Shown piece after piece: positions 28,771 through 39,116 of a stretch of 64,000 nt of DNA. Position 1 is the stretch's first letter, and each line of letters begins with the position of its first letter. The position numbers and the translations under genes are program-made. A model generated the notes under the pieces. It was given only the letters and a program-made list of their open reading frames with translations. It made no database searches and was not told the origin of the DNA. The stretch is from Candidatus Chlorobium masyuteum. GTDB taxonomy: Bacteria > Bacteroidota > Chlorobiia > Chlorobiales > Chlorobiaceae. Where the stretch lies: the NCBI RefSeq assembly GCF_011601315.1, contig NZ_JAAORA010000003.1:232274-296273 (forward strand). The letters are read 5' to 3'.

Positions 28771-29861
28771 AATCCGGCTTGTTCGTTGTTAACACCTTCA
28801 ACCTGACAGGATGCTGTTTTAAGAAATGCCCTCAAATCTTCAAGAAGTACCTTCTGGGCCCTGTCGGACGAAAACTGGAAGAGACATCCGGCAGCATTCA
28901 TATGCCCCCCTCCTCCATATTTTTTTGCCAGCTGGTTGACGTAAATATTACCGCGTGAGCGAAAACTCGCTTTTGTTCTGCCATCCTGCATCTCAACCAT
29001 AAGCACGGCAATTTGCACGGTTGGTACACTCAGCAGATACTGGATGATGAGATCGGTATCAAAAAGCTTACTCCCGGTCGCTTTTAACATATCCTGAGAG
29101 ATAAAAAGCCACGAAATCACTCCATCATCAAGCAGCGTGATCGCGCTCAATGCAGCTCCGAGCAGCTTGAGTGCCTGGCAGGTAAGTGAGTTATAGATCT
29201 TGTCGTAGATATCCGAAGCATCTGCCCCTTTGCTGACAAGGTCACCGGCAAGCCGATAGACATAGGGGGATGTTTTCGGAAACCTGAATGATCCGGTATC
29301 CGTCATAACCGAAACGTAGAGCGCTTCGGCAATTTGGGGTGTGAACAGTTCACGGCCCAGCCTCTTCTGAAATGCGTAGATCAGGTCATAGATAAGTTCA
29401 CCGGTCGAGGATGCATAGTTTTCACACACCATGACATCGGTAAAATCATCAGGTTCAAGATGATGATCGACACAGACAATTTTCAGGCTTCCGAGCTCTT
29501 TGGAAAAACTAACATGCGGCCAGAGCGAACCCATCCTGTCACGAAGATTTGCATCAAGAAGTACAACAACATCACAAAGCGACAACGCCTGTATAGCATC
29601 CTCATCCCTGTCGTCAAAGAGGCTTATCGGGTAGAGATGGGTAAGAAACCTGTAGTTCGGGGGGACCTCTGTCGGATTCACAATCGAGACCTCCTTGCCA
29701 AGCAGCTTGAGCACAAGCGCAAGAGCCACCTCGCTTCCGAGGCCATCACCATCTGAATTCTCATGCGTTGTCAGAACAATATGCTGACCTTCAATCAGCT
29801 CATCAATTACCGGAGACCATTCCTCGGCGTTAAGCGTCCTTCCATACTCGGGTAATATCAT
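28767..29861 (-). CDS. nrnA: DHH/DHHA1 phosphoesterase, NrnA-like (oligoribonuclease / pAp phosphatase)
   Basis: 364 residues. The DHH domain shows [28 protein letters not shown] and the name motif [10 protein letters not shown]. The DHHA1 domain ends with the [10 protein letters not shown] block. NrnA degrades 2-5 nt RNAs and dephosphorylates pAp. The four-base overlap with pepA suggests coupled translation, although no functional link is known. A 313-base gap separates it from the carboxylesterase gene upstream. Confidence 0.9.
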   Translation of the reverse strand: MILPEYGRTLNAEEWSPVIDELIEGQHIVLTTHENSDGDGLGSEVALALVLKLLGKEVSIVNPTEVPPNYRFLTHLYPISLFDDRDEDAIQALSLCDVVVLLDANLRDRMGSLWPHVSFSKELGSLKIVCVDHHLEPDDFTDVMVCENYASSTGELIYDLIYAFQKRLGRELFTPQIAEALYVSVMTDTGSFRFPKTSPYVYRLAGDLVSKGADASDIYDKIYNSLTCQALKLLGAALSAITLLDDGVISWLFISQDMLKATGSKLFDTDLIIQYLLSVPTVQIAVLMVEMQDGRTKASFRSRGNIYVNQLAKKYGGGGHMNAAGCLFQFSSDRAQKVLLEDLRAFLKTASCQVEGVNNEQAGL

Positions 29862-30174
29862 TCGTTTGCAGTAACTTTATCAAAAACAAAACTCAATCTA
29901 TGCCCTTTCCTTATAAAGCCACATAAAACATTTAATAACAACACGTCAAGCCCAATAACAATCATCAAAAACAATCCCGACACCCAAAAAAAAGCGTGTA
30001 TTTCTCAGGAAACCCCTCCTTCAAGCCTTACGCTATAGTCGAGAAATGTTTTTAAAGATAAAAGATAAACAAAGAAACAGGGAGAATAATTTTTGACCGA
30101 TAAATATTTTTTCTCCACTGCGAGCAGCCGTTTCCACTCTATCACGCCCTTGCGTTCAACCCTCTTCCCTCTTT
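29862..30174. other. Intergenic region upstream of nrnA, nothing recognised
   Basis: About 310 bases, A-rich on the plus strand. A TTG-initiated frame at 30093 after GGGAG exists but runs into the carboxylesterase 3' end and shows no protein features. There is no clear terminator for the esterase gene and no repeat. The promoter for nrnA-pepA should be here. Confidence 0.5.
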
Positions 30175-31764
30175 TCACTCTTTTGCCGCAGCTCTTCGCA
30201 TGCTGCTTATCCGATCGATGAAATCAGCCTCTTTCCTGAACAGCTCTCTGTTGATGTGCAGGGTATCCGAAAACTCCAGATTGATGTCAGTTATGGTGGT
30301 GTAGGCCGGCCAATCGAGAAGGCCCGGACCATTGGGATTACCGGTTGCAGCAAAGTTGACCCAGTAAGCCATCATCTTTTCGGAAAGCCTCCTGTCCGTC
30401 TGATTGTAACCCCCGGATTCGGCCATATTTCCGAAGACATAAGCCAGTTCAACACCATGATGCACTCCCAGTTTTCGCGCAAGCACCGTGTCGGGAAGGC
30501 GGGTGAACTGGTAGAGATATGCCCTGGATTTTTTTTGTTCCATGGATCGTACCATGAGCCTTGCCGGTTGTGAATTTGCTGCTACCGTCAGGATTTTATC
30601 AATAGCCGGGGCAACATCTCCGGCTGTTGGCGCAGGGAAGAGCTCAAAGGCTTTCGCGGAATTATCGCCAAACCTTGATTGCAGGAATGATCCATATCGC
30701 TCAACTGATAAATCTTTTTCATCGGCGAGATAAATATTGCCTTCATTGAGCGTACTGCCGGTGATAAGCGGCACATCATGCTGCTTTCCTCCCCGGTATG
30801 CTGCCAGCGGATCTTCGGGAAGCACCCGGCCATCAAATACCGGTGCAAAAAAAAGCCCATCGGCAAATATGCTTGTCGTGCAATCGGCTGCCTTCACTAT
30901 CTCCTCTGCTGACCTGGTGCGCATGGCTGCCACTACATCCCGAGCACTGTCGCAGCCAAGTTTTGAGGCCAGTTGCCGGCCCATTTTCGACACATTAGCC
31001 ATGTCACCGTTAAAGGCCGGAGAGAGATACTCAGAACCGATAATCGGCCCGCCGCTTTCAGCTATAGCCCGATGAAAAAGCCCTGCTGACAACGGAGTGA
31101 TCAACAGCAGCGAAACCGATCGGGATCCGGCGGATTGGCCGAAAAGGGTTACCCTCCCTGGATCCCCTCCGAATGCAGCGATATTGCGATGTATCCATTT
31201 CAGGGCAGCGATCTGGTCGAGCAAGCCATAGTTGCCCGAGGTGCCATGGGGGGATTCCTTTGAGAGCATCGGATGGACAAGAAACCCCAGCGGCCCGAGA
31301 CGGTAATTGATGGTCACGACCACCACCCCTTTTCGGGCAAGATTCCTGCCGTTATACTCCGGCAGTGATGCGGAACCAAAATTAAAGGCTCCGCCATGAA
31401 TCCAGACCATAACCGGCAGTTTCTCATCAGGTTTTTTTGCCGTGGTCCAGATATTCAGGTAGAGGCAGTCCTCGCTGAATGAGCCATTGTCCTTCTGATT
31501 TGGCTGCGGGCAGGAGGGGCCGAACCCCTTACAGTTTCTCACCTGCGTCCACGAAGCAACCTCCTCCGGAGGCTTCCATCTCAAGGGACCAACCGGGGGC
31601 GCCGCATAGGGAATCCCCAGGAAGATACGCACGTCGCCGTCTGCTCTTCCGCATATCGGTCCGCTATGCAGCTGAATAACATTACGGATTATTCCGCCGG
31701 CGCTCACCGGAAGCGGCAACGCGGTGTGCAGCAGCAGAACTGCCAGCAGTTTACGAAAAGCCAT
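30175..31764 (-). CDS. Exported type-B carboxylesterase
   Basis: 529 residues with a short signal peptide (MAFRKLLAVLLLHTALPLPVSA). All type-B landmarks are present: EDCLYLNIW (98-106), the oxyanion-hole IHGGAFNFG, and nucleophile S211 in FGQSAGS; the catalytic histidine is in HHGVELAYVFGN. Cysteines for the two usual disulfides are visible (C79/C85-type and C100). The enzyme hydrolyses carboxylic esters in the periplasm or outside. AGGAAGGATAGGAAG precedes the ATG. A second exported hydrolase gene lies upstream in the same direction (94 bases). Confidence 0.9.
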   Translation of the reverse strand: MAFRKLLAVLLLHTALPLPVSAGGIIRNVIQLHSGPICGRADGDVRIFLGIPYAAPPVGPLRWKPPEEVASWTQVRNCKGFGPSCPQPNQKDNGSFSEDCLYLNIWTTAKKPDEKLPVMVWIHGGAFNFGSASLPEYNGRNLARKGVVVVTINYRLGPLGFLVHPMLSKESPHGTSGNYGLLDQIAALKWIHRNIAAFGGDPGRVTLFGQSAGSRSVSLLLITPLSAGLFHRAIAESGGPIIGSEYLSPAFNGDMANVSKMGRQLASKLGCDSARDVVAAMRTRSAEEIVKAADCTTSIFADGLFFAPVFDGRVLPEDPLAAYRGGKQHDVPLITGSTLNEGNIYLADEKDLSVERYGSFLQSRFGDNSAKAFELFPAPTAGDVAPAIDKILTVAANSQPARLMVRSMEQKKSRAYLYQFTRLPDTVLARKLGVHHGVELAYVFGNMAESGGYNQTDRRLSEKMMAYWVNFAATGNPNGPGLLDWPAYTTITDINLEFSDTLHINRELFRKEADFIDRISSMRRAAAKE

Positions 31765-31858
31765 ACTTCCTATCCTTCCTGAATCTCCTCCTCATATCCG
31801 GATTTGAAAAGCACTGTGCCACACAGGGTAGTCTCTTCAAGCAAGCAGATACGGTATT

Positions 31859-33190
31859 TTACCTCCCCGTATCCTTGAAAACCTCATCCAGCCAGTCGAA
31901 CAGGATCTCCCCCATCAGACTGCGGTTCTCGCCAATGCAGTGGCTGGAAGCACCGTCCTCAAAACCTGTAACAATCAGCTTTGAATTGGAATTGGGCAAT
32001 TTAGCCATGCATTCCAGCTGCTGGCGCTGGACCTCCTTGCTGGCATACTCGCCCGCCCCTACCAGCAAGAGGGTGGGAACCGTAACCTTTGCCGGATCAA
32101 AAGTAAAGCCCTTGTTGGCCGCAACCAGACCGGGAATATTGTCCATCTTCACACCCCAGCGAAAAGCCACCAGTTTGACCACATTACGATGGAAGCTGGC
32201 AAAACCCTCCAGCACCCCGGGAGTCGTGGTAGCCACCGGCATGGTGCTGAACAGCCTTTCGGCATCAACCACTGCCGCCGTGACTGCTACAGCCTTGATA
32301 CGGGAATCATGCATGGCAGTCTGAGGCACAAAACCGCCGCCGCCACTGATACCATAGGCCGCAAACCGCAAGGGATCAACCTCCGTGCGCTTGAGCACAT
32401 AGTCAATGACTGCTGAGATGGGAATGTTCATGGCTGGCCGGAAATACTTGCCTTTCCAGGGGAGCAACCCCTGGCCCGGGAGATCTACAGCGACGAAGTT
32501 GTATCCCCGCTCAAAGGTCTGGGGGGCAATGTGGAACCATAGATCTTCGGCAAACGTCTCCCCTCCGCCGACCATGAAGAGCGTCGGACGAGGTTTCCCG
32601 CTCTTGTCAGCCTTGCGGAAATAGCCGGGCAAAACCACCCCCTCGAAGGGCACTTCGAAATACTCCAATGGCGGATCCATCAACTCACCGGCCTTGCGGA
32701 GCAGCGTGCGGCTGCGGCCGGCAACCTCGTTGAGGCGGGGATCATCGGGCAGCATGGAGATGATGCCCGCACGGTAGTAATAGGAAGCCCGCTGCATCTG
32801 CCGGGCTGCACTGACCTTGTGGCCTTTGTTCAGGCTCTTTTCCGCTCTTGCCGCAAGCCGGTCAGCCATCCTGATCCACTCCGCCTGCCAACTGGCCGCC
32901 TCCCCGTCCTTGATCTGACTTGCGGTGTAGTAGGCCTCGCCGATCTCCATGCCATGGTTGCTCGTGTTGCCGAGCAGGAAGCCGAAGGTCCAGTCCATGT
33001 CATTATCCTTGAAATGGTAGCGCACCGTCGGGTCATGAGCATCGAAGTCGCTCTTCTTCTCTCCGGGGTTTACGGCCTCTGTGCCGGAGCTTTTCTTCTT
33101 TTCAGTTGCCTGGGATGCACGGCTGCCGCCTGTTGTCAGAACAACAGAGCAGAGCACCATAATCACAACCCTCAAGACTCTTCCGTACAT
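31859..33190 (-). CDS. Exported alpha/beta hydrolase with helical cap, DUF1100/FrsA or C-C-hydrolase-like
   Basis: 443 residues from the ATG at 33190, preceded by GGAGGGTGAA; a longer frame to 33235 ignores this site. An N-terminal signal peptide (about 1-27) is followed by a charged linker. A helical region (about 80-165, including WQAEWIRMADRLAARAEK and RQMQRASYYYRAG) resembles the cap of 2,6-dihydropseudooxynicotine hydrolase and FrsA. The hydrolase fold has nucleophile S282 in YGISGGGGF and a late catalytic histidine in SSHCIGEN. An esterase or C-C-bond hydrolase is possible. Its G+C looks slightly above the neighbours', which may point to transfer. Confidence 0.75.
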   Translation of the reverse strand: MYGRVLRVVIMVLCSVVLTTGGSRASQATEKKKSSGTEAVNPGEKKSDFDAHDPTVRYHFKDNDMDWTFGFLLGNTSNHGMEIGEAYYTASQIKDGEAASWQAEWIRMADRLAARAEKSLNKGHKVSAARQMQRASYYYRAGIISMLPDDPRLNEVAGRSRTLLRKAGELMDPPLEYFEVPFEGVVLPGYFRKADKSGKPRPTLFMVGGGETFAEDLWFHIAPQTFERGYNFVAVDLPGQGLLPWKGKYFRPAMNIPISAVIDYVLKRTEVDPLRFAAYGISGGGGFVPQTAMHDSRIKAVAVTAAVVDAERLFSTMPVATTTPGVLEGFASFHRNVVKLVAFRWGVKMDNIPGLVAANKGFTFDPAKVTVPTLLLVGAGEYASKEVQRQQLECMAKLPNSNSKLIVTGFEDGASSHCIGENRSLMGEILFDWLDEVFKDTGR

Positions 33191-33456
33191 TTCACCCTCC
33201 TTCTTTAGGTACATGAACCTTGCATATATAGCCACACCACAAGATATATTTCCGGGTTACTGCAGGGCAGTTACTCCCCGATTAAGGGGCAGCCGAAGGC
33301 GGTCTGCGATCCACCGTAAAGATATAACAATATCAGCACTGGTTTAAGCAAAAGAGCATATATTCCGCATGAAGCATCACAGGCATGCGTTCTGTGAAAT
33401 CCATACAGCGTAACCGTAAGCGTTTACACCCTCTGCCTTAACATGAAACGGAGACC

Positions 33457-34536
33457 ATGACCACCGCTCTTCCCAACATTATTGATCTGAGCTTCCCGGA
33501 GCTTCAGCATGCCATTGCATCGCTTGATGAACCCTCATTCAGGGCAGCACAGATTCATCAGTGGCTTTTCAGTCATCAGGCAAAGCGTTTTGAGGAGATG
33601 ACAACACTCAGCCGGACACTTCGCCAAAAGCTTGCAGAAACCTTCTCTATCAGCCATCTTCAGCTTGTAGATCACCTTGAGAGTACCGAAGAGAGCGGGG
33701 ATAACCTCACAGAAAAAATCCTGCTGAAACTGCCGGATCATGAATTGATTGAAACCGTCCTCATTCCTGCCGAAAACAGATTGACCGCTTGCCTCTCCTC
33801 GCAGGCAGGGTGTGCGTTTCAGTGCACATTCTGTGCAACAGCAAAAATGGGACTGCATCGAAATCTTACACCCGGAGAGATTGCCGGACAGGTTTATGCT
33901 CTCAATGCCATAGTTTCCGGGAAAAATCCCGACAAAAAAATCACCAATATTGTTTTTATGGGTATGGGAGAGCCGCTCATGAACTACGACAATATTCTGG
34001 AATCGATAGAAACCCTGACAACAAAAAACTACAGCTTCACGCTATCCCAGAAAAAAATAACCATTTCAACCGTGGGTGTTATTCCGCAAATACGGAAACT
34101 GGCCGCTTCAGGATTGAAAACCAAGCTCGCCGTCTCCCTTCATGCTGCCGAACAGCAGAAACGGGAGTCACTCATGCCGGTCGCAGCAAAGCTCTATCCG
34201 CTTAATGAGCTCGGTAAAGCACTTGCCGGCTATAGCTCGGCAACCGCCATGCCCGTCACGATTGTCTATATGCTGCTGAAAGGGATCAACGACTCGCTTG
34301 AAGACGCAAAGCTGCTGGCACGGTTTGCTCACGGCTTTTTATGCAAAATAAATTTGATTGATTACAATTCTATCATTAATATCAGGTTCAAGCCTGTAAA
34401 CAGCTCCTCCAGAGAGGTGTTCCAGCAATACCTCATTGATTCAGGCCTGCATGTCACGGTCAGAAAAAGCTACGGTACGACAATTAATGCGGCATGCGGT
34501 CAACTGGCAACAACCGGCATGGCAGAATCGCAATAA
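33457..34536 (+). CDS. rlmN: 23S rRNA (adenine2503-C2)-methyltransferase / tRNA A37 C2-methyltransferase
   Basis: 359 residues. The radical SAM cluster cysteines are C119, C123 and C126 (CAFQCTFC); C112 and the C-terminal cysteine in INAACGQLA correspond to the two catalytic cysteines. VFMGMGEPLMNYDN and the SLHAAEQQKRESLMP block complete the family. It methylates A2503 of 23S rRNA and A37 of some tRNAs. Head of a plus-strand run with an unknown gene, adk and priA. Confidence 0.96.
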   Translation: MTTALPNIIDLSFPELQHAIASLDEPSFRAAQIHQWLFSHQAKRFEEMTTLSRTLRQKLAETFSISHLQLVDHLESTEESGDNLTEKILLKLPDHELIETVLIPAENRLTACLSSQAGCAFQCTFCATAKMGLHRNLTPGEIAGQVYALNAIVSGKNPDKKITNIVFMGMGEPLMNYDNILESIETLTTKNYSFTLSQKKITISTVGVIPQIRKLAASGLKTKLAVSLHAAEQQKRESLMPVAAKLYPLNELGKALAGYSSATAMPVTIVYMLLKGINDSLEDAKLLARFAHGFLCKINLIDYNSIINIRFKPVNSSSREVFQQYLIDSGLHVTVRKSYGTTINAACGQLATTGMAESQ

Positions 34537-34557
34537 TCTATAATCGCCTTAAATACC

Positions 34558-35328
34558 ATGGATTTGATCGATTTAATTCCTTTCCAGAATGAGTTCAACA
34601 AAACGTATCACGGCTTAACCAGCAATGCAACACACACGTCGGAAAAGCCGGTATTTCATGAACTGAAAGTCAGACGATACGACAAACCTGTTGACGAAGT
34701 CAGAGATTTTATTTCCGGCAAAATTGATCACTGGGTTGGCTGGGAACTGAAAAGTGAAAAAACAGCTGTCGGCGGCACGACCACCATCCGGGGGGAAGTG
34801 ACCTCCGTGCTTCTTTTCGGCATGAAAATCGATGTAACATTCGGTCTGTTTGAGGAGACCGATATCAATGGCCGGCCGATAACCACGGTCAATGCAAAAG
34901 CAGAAACCCGCATTGAATCGAGAGGTGATCTGGGCGAGAGCCGCAGGATTATCCGAATGATGCTTGGAGCACTTGATTTTGAGTTCCGCAATCAGCAGAT
35001 AAAGGATGAGGACTATCACTATCGCTCGGTCGATGTAAACGGACCATCAGCATCATTCCAGCAGATATTTGATAACGCCCGCCTTCAGCATCAAAAAAAG
35101 CCGGAAGGGAGCCCTAAAGCAACCGCTATCGAATTCAAGAAAAGAGCACCGGTTCAAACCATACAGCTTAACAAGCCAGCCGAAAAAAATGGTGACACCT
35201 CTCATTCGGCAGGCAGTGCAGCAGAGAACGGCTCTTCTTCAGCTCAATCTGAAACCCCGGCATCAGCAAGCAAGGCAGTAGCCTCTCGGCCAAAAGTGAC
35301 GATCATTACTACCAAAAAAAACATATAA
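34558..35328 (+). CDS. Protein of unknown function between rlmN and adk
   Basis: 256 residues, cytoplasmic. Residues 1-175 look folded and alternate beta-strands with short loops ([46 protein letters not shown]), followed by an amphipathic helix [18 protein letters not shown]. This pattern recalls an SRPBCC-like cavity fold, but I recognise no family. Residues 175-256 are low-complexity, rich in Ser, Ala, Lys and Gln, and end in a basic tail. It is 21 bases after rlmN and ten before adk, so it belongs to the same transcript. No close relative can be named. Confidence 0.7.
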   Translation: MDLIDLIPFQNEFNKTYHGLTSNATHTSEKPVFHELKVRRYDKPVDEVRDFISGKIDHWVGWELKSEKTAVGGTTTIRGEVTSVLLFGMKIDVTFGLFEETDINGRPITTVNAKAETRIESRGDLGESRRIIRMMLGALDFEFRNQQIKDEDYHYRSVDVNGPSASFQQIFDNARLQHQKKPEGSPKATAIEFKKRAPVQTIQLNKPAEKNGDTSHSAGSAAENGSSSAQSETPASASKAVASRPKVTIITTKKNI

Positions 35329-35338
35329 ACACGGTTTG

Positions 35339-35998
35339 ATGATAATAATTCTACTCGGAGCACCAGGTGCGGGAAAAGGCACGCAGTCAAACTTTATCTC
35401 CAAATCTCTGGGTATACCACAGATTTCAACCGGGGATATGCTGCGCGCTGCGGTAAAAGCGGGAACACCTCTCGGTATCCAGGCAAAAAAAATCATGGAT
35501 GCAGGACAGCTTGTTTCCGATGAGATCATTATCGGACTGGTCAAAGACCGGCTGAAAGAGGCTGACTGTGCCAATGGCTGCCTTTTTGACGGCTTTCCCC
35601 GTACCATCGCACAGGCAGAAGCACTGAGAAGTGACGGGATCAAAATCGACCATGTCGTCGAAATCAATGTTGAAGACCGTGATATTATCGAAAGGATGAG
35701 CGGACGCCGCGTACATCCGGCTTCAGGAAGAACCTACCACATACAGTTCAATCCGCCGAAAACAGATGGAATTGATGATGAAACCGGAGATCCACTGGTG
35801 CAGAGGGCGGATGATGAGGAAGAGACGGTTAAAAAACGCCTTGAAATTTATCATGAACTGACCTCGCCGCTGATCAATTACTATCTGAACCTCTCTTCAC
35901 AGAACTGCACCGCAAAGGGGCCGAAATATAACAGGATCAAGGGAACCGGAAAAGTGGAAGAGATTCGCGACAGGATTCTCGAAGCGATCAATGGCTGA
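35339..35998 (+). CDS. adk: Adenylate kinase
   Basis: 219 residues from the ATG at 35339; an in-frame TTG three bases earlier is less likely. P-loop [13 protein letters not shown]-binding STGDMLRAA, and [13 protein letters not shown] are clear. The lid (about residues 127-165) reads [18 protein letters not shown] and lacks the four zinc cysteines, so it is the zinc-free long form. It interconverts ATP + AMP and 2 ADP. A strong terminator lies 25 bases after the stop. Confidence 0.97.
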   Translation: MIIILLGAPGAGKGTQSNFISKSLGIPQISTGDMLRAAVKAGTPLGIQAKKIMDAGQLVSDEIIIGLVKDRLKEADCANGCLFDGFPRTIAQAEALRSDGIKIDHVVEINVEDRDIIERMSGRRVHPASGRTYHIQFNPPKTDGIDDETGDPLVQRADDEEETVKKRLEIYHELTSPLINYYLNLSSQNCTAKGPKYNRIKGTGKVEEIRDRILEAING

Positions 35999-36023
35999 GC
36001 ATTCCCGAAAGAGTATTCCGATA

Positions 36024-36056
36024 AAAAAAAAGTCAGTGCCCGGCACTGACTTTTTT
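36024..36056 (+). terminator. Intrinsic terminator after adk
   Basis: Symmetric hairpin with arms AGTCAGTGCC and GGCACTGACT, flanked by an A run on the left and six T on the right. It lies between adk and priA, so priA is probably transcribed separately or at reduced level. Confidence 0.95.
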
Positions 36057-36067
36057 CATTAACCGCC

Positions 36068-38500
36068 ATGCAAGCACTGATCGTCGCAGAAAAACTGTTC
36101 AGGGGAGAACCATTTACCGTAATGGTACCCGCCTCAATGGAGCAGGAGATCCAGGCCGGATGCATGGTGCTTCTTGCCCGAAAAAAAGGAGCAGAGTCCA
36201 TCTCAATCGGTTACATCATCGAGCTTGCCGAAGATAATCCGGCTGAACCCTCCGAAACAGAGATCATCGATCTGCTCTATGATGGCGAACCGCTCCTTGG
36301 TGAAGATCTCCTGAAACTGACCGGGTGGATGGCTGATTACTACCTCTCCCGCAGAATTGACACCATCAGTGCCGCGCTGCCGGCTGCTGTGCGGACCACG
36401 ATTCATGACATGGTGGAACTCACCGACTTTTCCCTTCAGGCTGAAAACAGGCGGGTCATCAACACAACGTTGCGGCGCTCAATCATGCAACTGATGATCA
36501 GGGAAAAACGGTTGACTATTCTTCAGCTTCAGCGGCGGCTCGGCAAAAAACAGCTCTACCGGACCCTCTCGGAGCTTGAACGCGGCGGACATCTGAGACT
36601 CACCAAAAAGTTCACCTCCACACAACCGAAACGGCAAACAGCTTACCGCCTGAGCGAAACCATACCGGAAGGCGCTGAAGAGAGCCTTCCTGGAGCGCCG
36701 AAACAGCTTGAGGCGTTCCTTGCGCTCTCATCGATTACCGACCCCTGTGTACCGGCAGAGACAATAGGCAGCTCAAGGGAGATTCTCAATGCTCTGGTAA
36801 AAAAAGGATTGGTTGAAAAGGTTCAGATTGAGGTGAAAAGTAATTTTTCGAGCGGATTTGCTGAAGAGCCTCAATCAGTCAAAAATCCGACAGCCGAACA
36901 AAAACATGCACTTGAAGCGCTGCAATCTGCCCTGAACAATAAACGGTATGCCACCTTCCTTCTGCATGGTGTGACAGGAAGCGGAAAAACCCTTGTCTAT
37001 ATCGAGTTCCTGAAAAGTGTCCTTGCCGCAGGCAAAACCGCCATTGTTCTTGTGCCGGAAATATCGCTCACGCCACAGACCGCCGGACGATTCCATCAGC
37101 ACTTCCATGATGATATCACGATACTGCACAGCGGGATGAGTAATCAGGAAAAATATGACGCATGGCACAACCTCAGGCAGGGAAAAACCAAAATAGCACT
37201 CGGGGCGCGTTCAACCATTTTTGCTCCACTTAAAAACCTCGGAGCCATCATTGTAGATGAAGAGCATGACGGTGCCTACAAACAGGATCGAACCCCCCGT
37301 TATCAAGCCAGGGATACGGCAATCATGAGAGCCCTCTTCAGCAAAGCAATCTGTGTACTCGGTTCGGCAACCCCCTCTTTTGAATCATACCATAATGCCC
37401 GAAACGGCAAATACAGCCTGATCAATCTCAGGGAGCGTGTTGATGGCGCAGCAATGCCTCTCATCAAGCTTGTCTGGATGAAAGAGAGTCCGAAAGCCTC
37501 ATCATCAATATCAGAGCTGCTCTTCCGCCAGATAGAGCTTCGCCTCGAAAAAAACGAGCAGGTTATCCTTCTGCAGAACAGGAGGGGGTTTGCAGGCAGC
37601 ATCTTCTGCCTCTCCTGCGGTCACACCCCCCTTTGCCGGTTTTGCAACATCCCGATGGTCTACCATGCAGCCGAGAATCATCTCCGCTGCCACTACTGCG
37701 GTCATCGCGTAAAATTCAGGGCGTCATGCGAAAAGTGCCAGTCAACCGACCTGTTTTTCAAAAGCAGCGGAACCGAGCGCATTGAGGAGGAGCTGAAAAA
37801 GCTCTTCCCGGAAGAAAAAATCCTCAGAATGGATGTTGATACAACAACAAGAAAAGGCTCTCATGGACGGATACTCAAAGAGTTTCATGATCAAAAAGCC
37901 CGCATCCTGCTCGGGACACAAATGGTTGCCAAGGGACTCGACTTCCCCGCCGTAACGCTCGTCGGAGTGCTTATGGCTGATATCGGACTTAATATTCCGG
38001 ATTTCAGAGCATCTGAACGGACATTCTCACTGCTCACACAGGTTGCCGGTCGGGCCGGCCGCTCCACCACGCCCGGAGAGGTCTATCTCCAGGTCTACAA
38101 CAAGGAGAGTGACGTATTCACCGCCCTCCTGCAGGGCAGTTATGAAAAGTTTTTCGAACAGGAGAGTGCAACAAGAGCGGCACTCCGCTACCCCCCGCTG
38201 TCACGACTCATAAAATTCGAGTGCAGTGCAACCGATGAAAAGGAGGCGCAATCGGCTGCACTTTATTGCAAGGAAACCCTGACAGCCCATCTCCCGATCG
38301 AGAGCGGTACCGTTCTCGGACCAGCCCCCGCTGGAATCGCGAAAATAAAAGGACGATTTCGATACCACGTACTGGTAAAGCTGTTCGAGGCAAAACTCTC
38401 GGCGGCGTTCGTCAGAGAGATGAGTGACCATATCATCTCCCGCTTTCGCAGTGCGGCACTCTCTTTTATTGTTGATGTCGATCCGCAGAACCTCATGTAG
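36068..38500 (+). CDS. priA: Primosomal replication restart helicase PriA
   Basis: 810 residues. An N-terminal 3'-DNA-binding domain is followed by the helicase core: GVTGSGKT near residues 300-307, the DEEHDGAYKQD box near 397, and GSATPSFESYH. Eight zinc-binding cysteines (CLSCGHTPLCRFC, CHYCG, CEKC) are at about 513-560. MVAKGLDFPAVTLVGVL and the QVAGRAGR motif complete the SF2 set. PriA reloads the replisome at stalled forks. The start codon is only 12 bases after the adk terminator. Confidence 0.97.
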   Translation: MQALIVAEKLFRGEPFTVMVPASMEQEIQAGCMVLLARKKGAESISIGYIIELAEDNPAEPSETEIIDLLYDGEPLLGEDLLKLTGWMADYYLSRRIDTISAALPAAVRTTIHDMVELTDFSLQAENRRVINTTLRRSIMQLMIREKRLTILQLQRRLGKKQLYRTLSELERGGHLRLTKKFTSTQPKRQTAYRLSETIPEGAEESLPGAPKQLEAFLALSSITDPCVPAETIGSSREILNALVKKGLVEKVQIEVKSNFSSGFAEEPQSVKNPTAEQKHALEALQSALNNKRYATFLLHGVTGSGKTLVYIEFLKSVLAAGKTAIVLVPEISLTPQTAGRFHQHFHDDITILHSGMSNQEKYDAWHNLRQGKTKIALGARSTIFAPLKNLGAIIVDEEHDGAYKQDRTPRYQARDTAIMRALFSKAICVLGSATPSFESYHNARNGKYSLINLRERVDGAAMPLIKLVWMKESPKASSSISELLFRQIELRLEKNEQVILLQNRRGFAGSIFCLSCGHTPLCRFCNIPMVYHAAENHLRCHYCGHRVKFRASCEKCQSTDLFFKSSGTERIEEELKKLFPEEKILRMDVDTTTRKGSHGRILKEFHDQKARILLGTQMVAKGLDFPAVTLVGVLMADIGLNIPDFRASERTFSLLTQVAGRAGRSTTPGEVYLQVYNKESDVFTALLQGSYEKFFEQESATRAALRYPPLSRLIKFECSATDEKEAQSAALYCKETLTAHLPIESGTVLGPAPAGIAKIKGRFRYHVLVKLFEAKLSAAFVREMSDHIISRFRSAALSFIVDVDPQNLM

Positions 38501-38609
38501 CGGTTTACGAAAAAAAAGTCCCCTTCTCCTTTCGTACCCGTTAAAGTAAAATATATTTATATTCAGCACAGTCAACAGCAAGGATCAACGAAACTCATAG
38601 CATCTGCTC

Positions 38610-39110
38610 ATGAAGAGGTTTGAGTGGAAAAGGGATTATTTCAAACACTATCCGCTTAAAACTGCGGGGGTTATTCTTTTTCTTTCCGGCCGGTATCTCT
38701 TCGCCCTCTTCTTTCTTTACGGATTCTGGCACAAACTTGTGAAAGGATGGCTCTGGAGCGACCTCATGCAGTTCTATTTTCTCAAAAGGCTTGCCGAACT
38801 GCCGGCTGAATCGTTCCAGGCACTCTACCTTCAGCAGTTTGCCATTCCGCTGGCATTTCCGATTGCATGGATTGTTACCGTTGGAGAGCTGATCATCGGT
38901 ATCGGGCTCATATTCGGCATTGCCGTCAGAGCCAATGCGGCGTTTGCACTCTTTCTGGTAGTGAATTTTGCTGCCGGTGGTTATTACAACCTTACCCTTC
39001 CGCCATTCATGCTCTATGCACTCCTTATGATAATCTCTCCTTCAGGCCATTGGCTGGGACTTGACAGGATTCTGCACAATAAATACCCTGCTGCAATCTG
39101 GTTTAAATAA
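38610..39110 (+). CDS. DoxX-like integral membrane protein
   Basis: 166 residues with four hydrophobic segments: about 18-37, 72-90, 94-113 and 118-138. The layout fits DoxX/DoxD proteins (for example WIVTVGELIIGIGLIFGIAVR in the central part). These are linked to quinone or thiosulfate redox processes in some organisms, but most have unknown roles. Six bases separate it from the TPR protein downstream, so they form a small operon. Confidence 0.75.
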   Translation: MKRFEWKRDYFKHYPLKTAGVILFLSGRYLFALFFLYGFWHKLVKGWLWSDLMQFYFLKRLAELPAESFQALYLQQFAIPLAFPIAWIVTVGELIIGIGLIFGIAVRANAAFALFLVVNFAAGGYYNLTLPPFMLYALLMIISPSGHWLGLDRILHNKYPAAIWFK

Positions 39111-39116
39111 AGCACC

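Noticed and set aside
30093..30224. TTG-initiated frame after GGGAG upstream of the carboxylesterase 3' end
   Set aside because: Runs into another gene's coding end and has no protein features.
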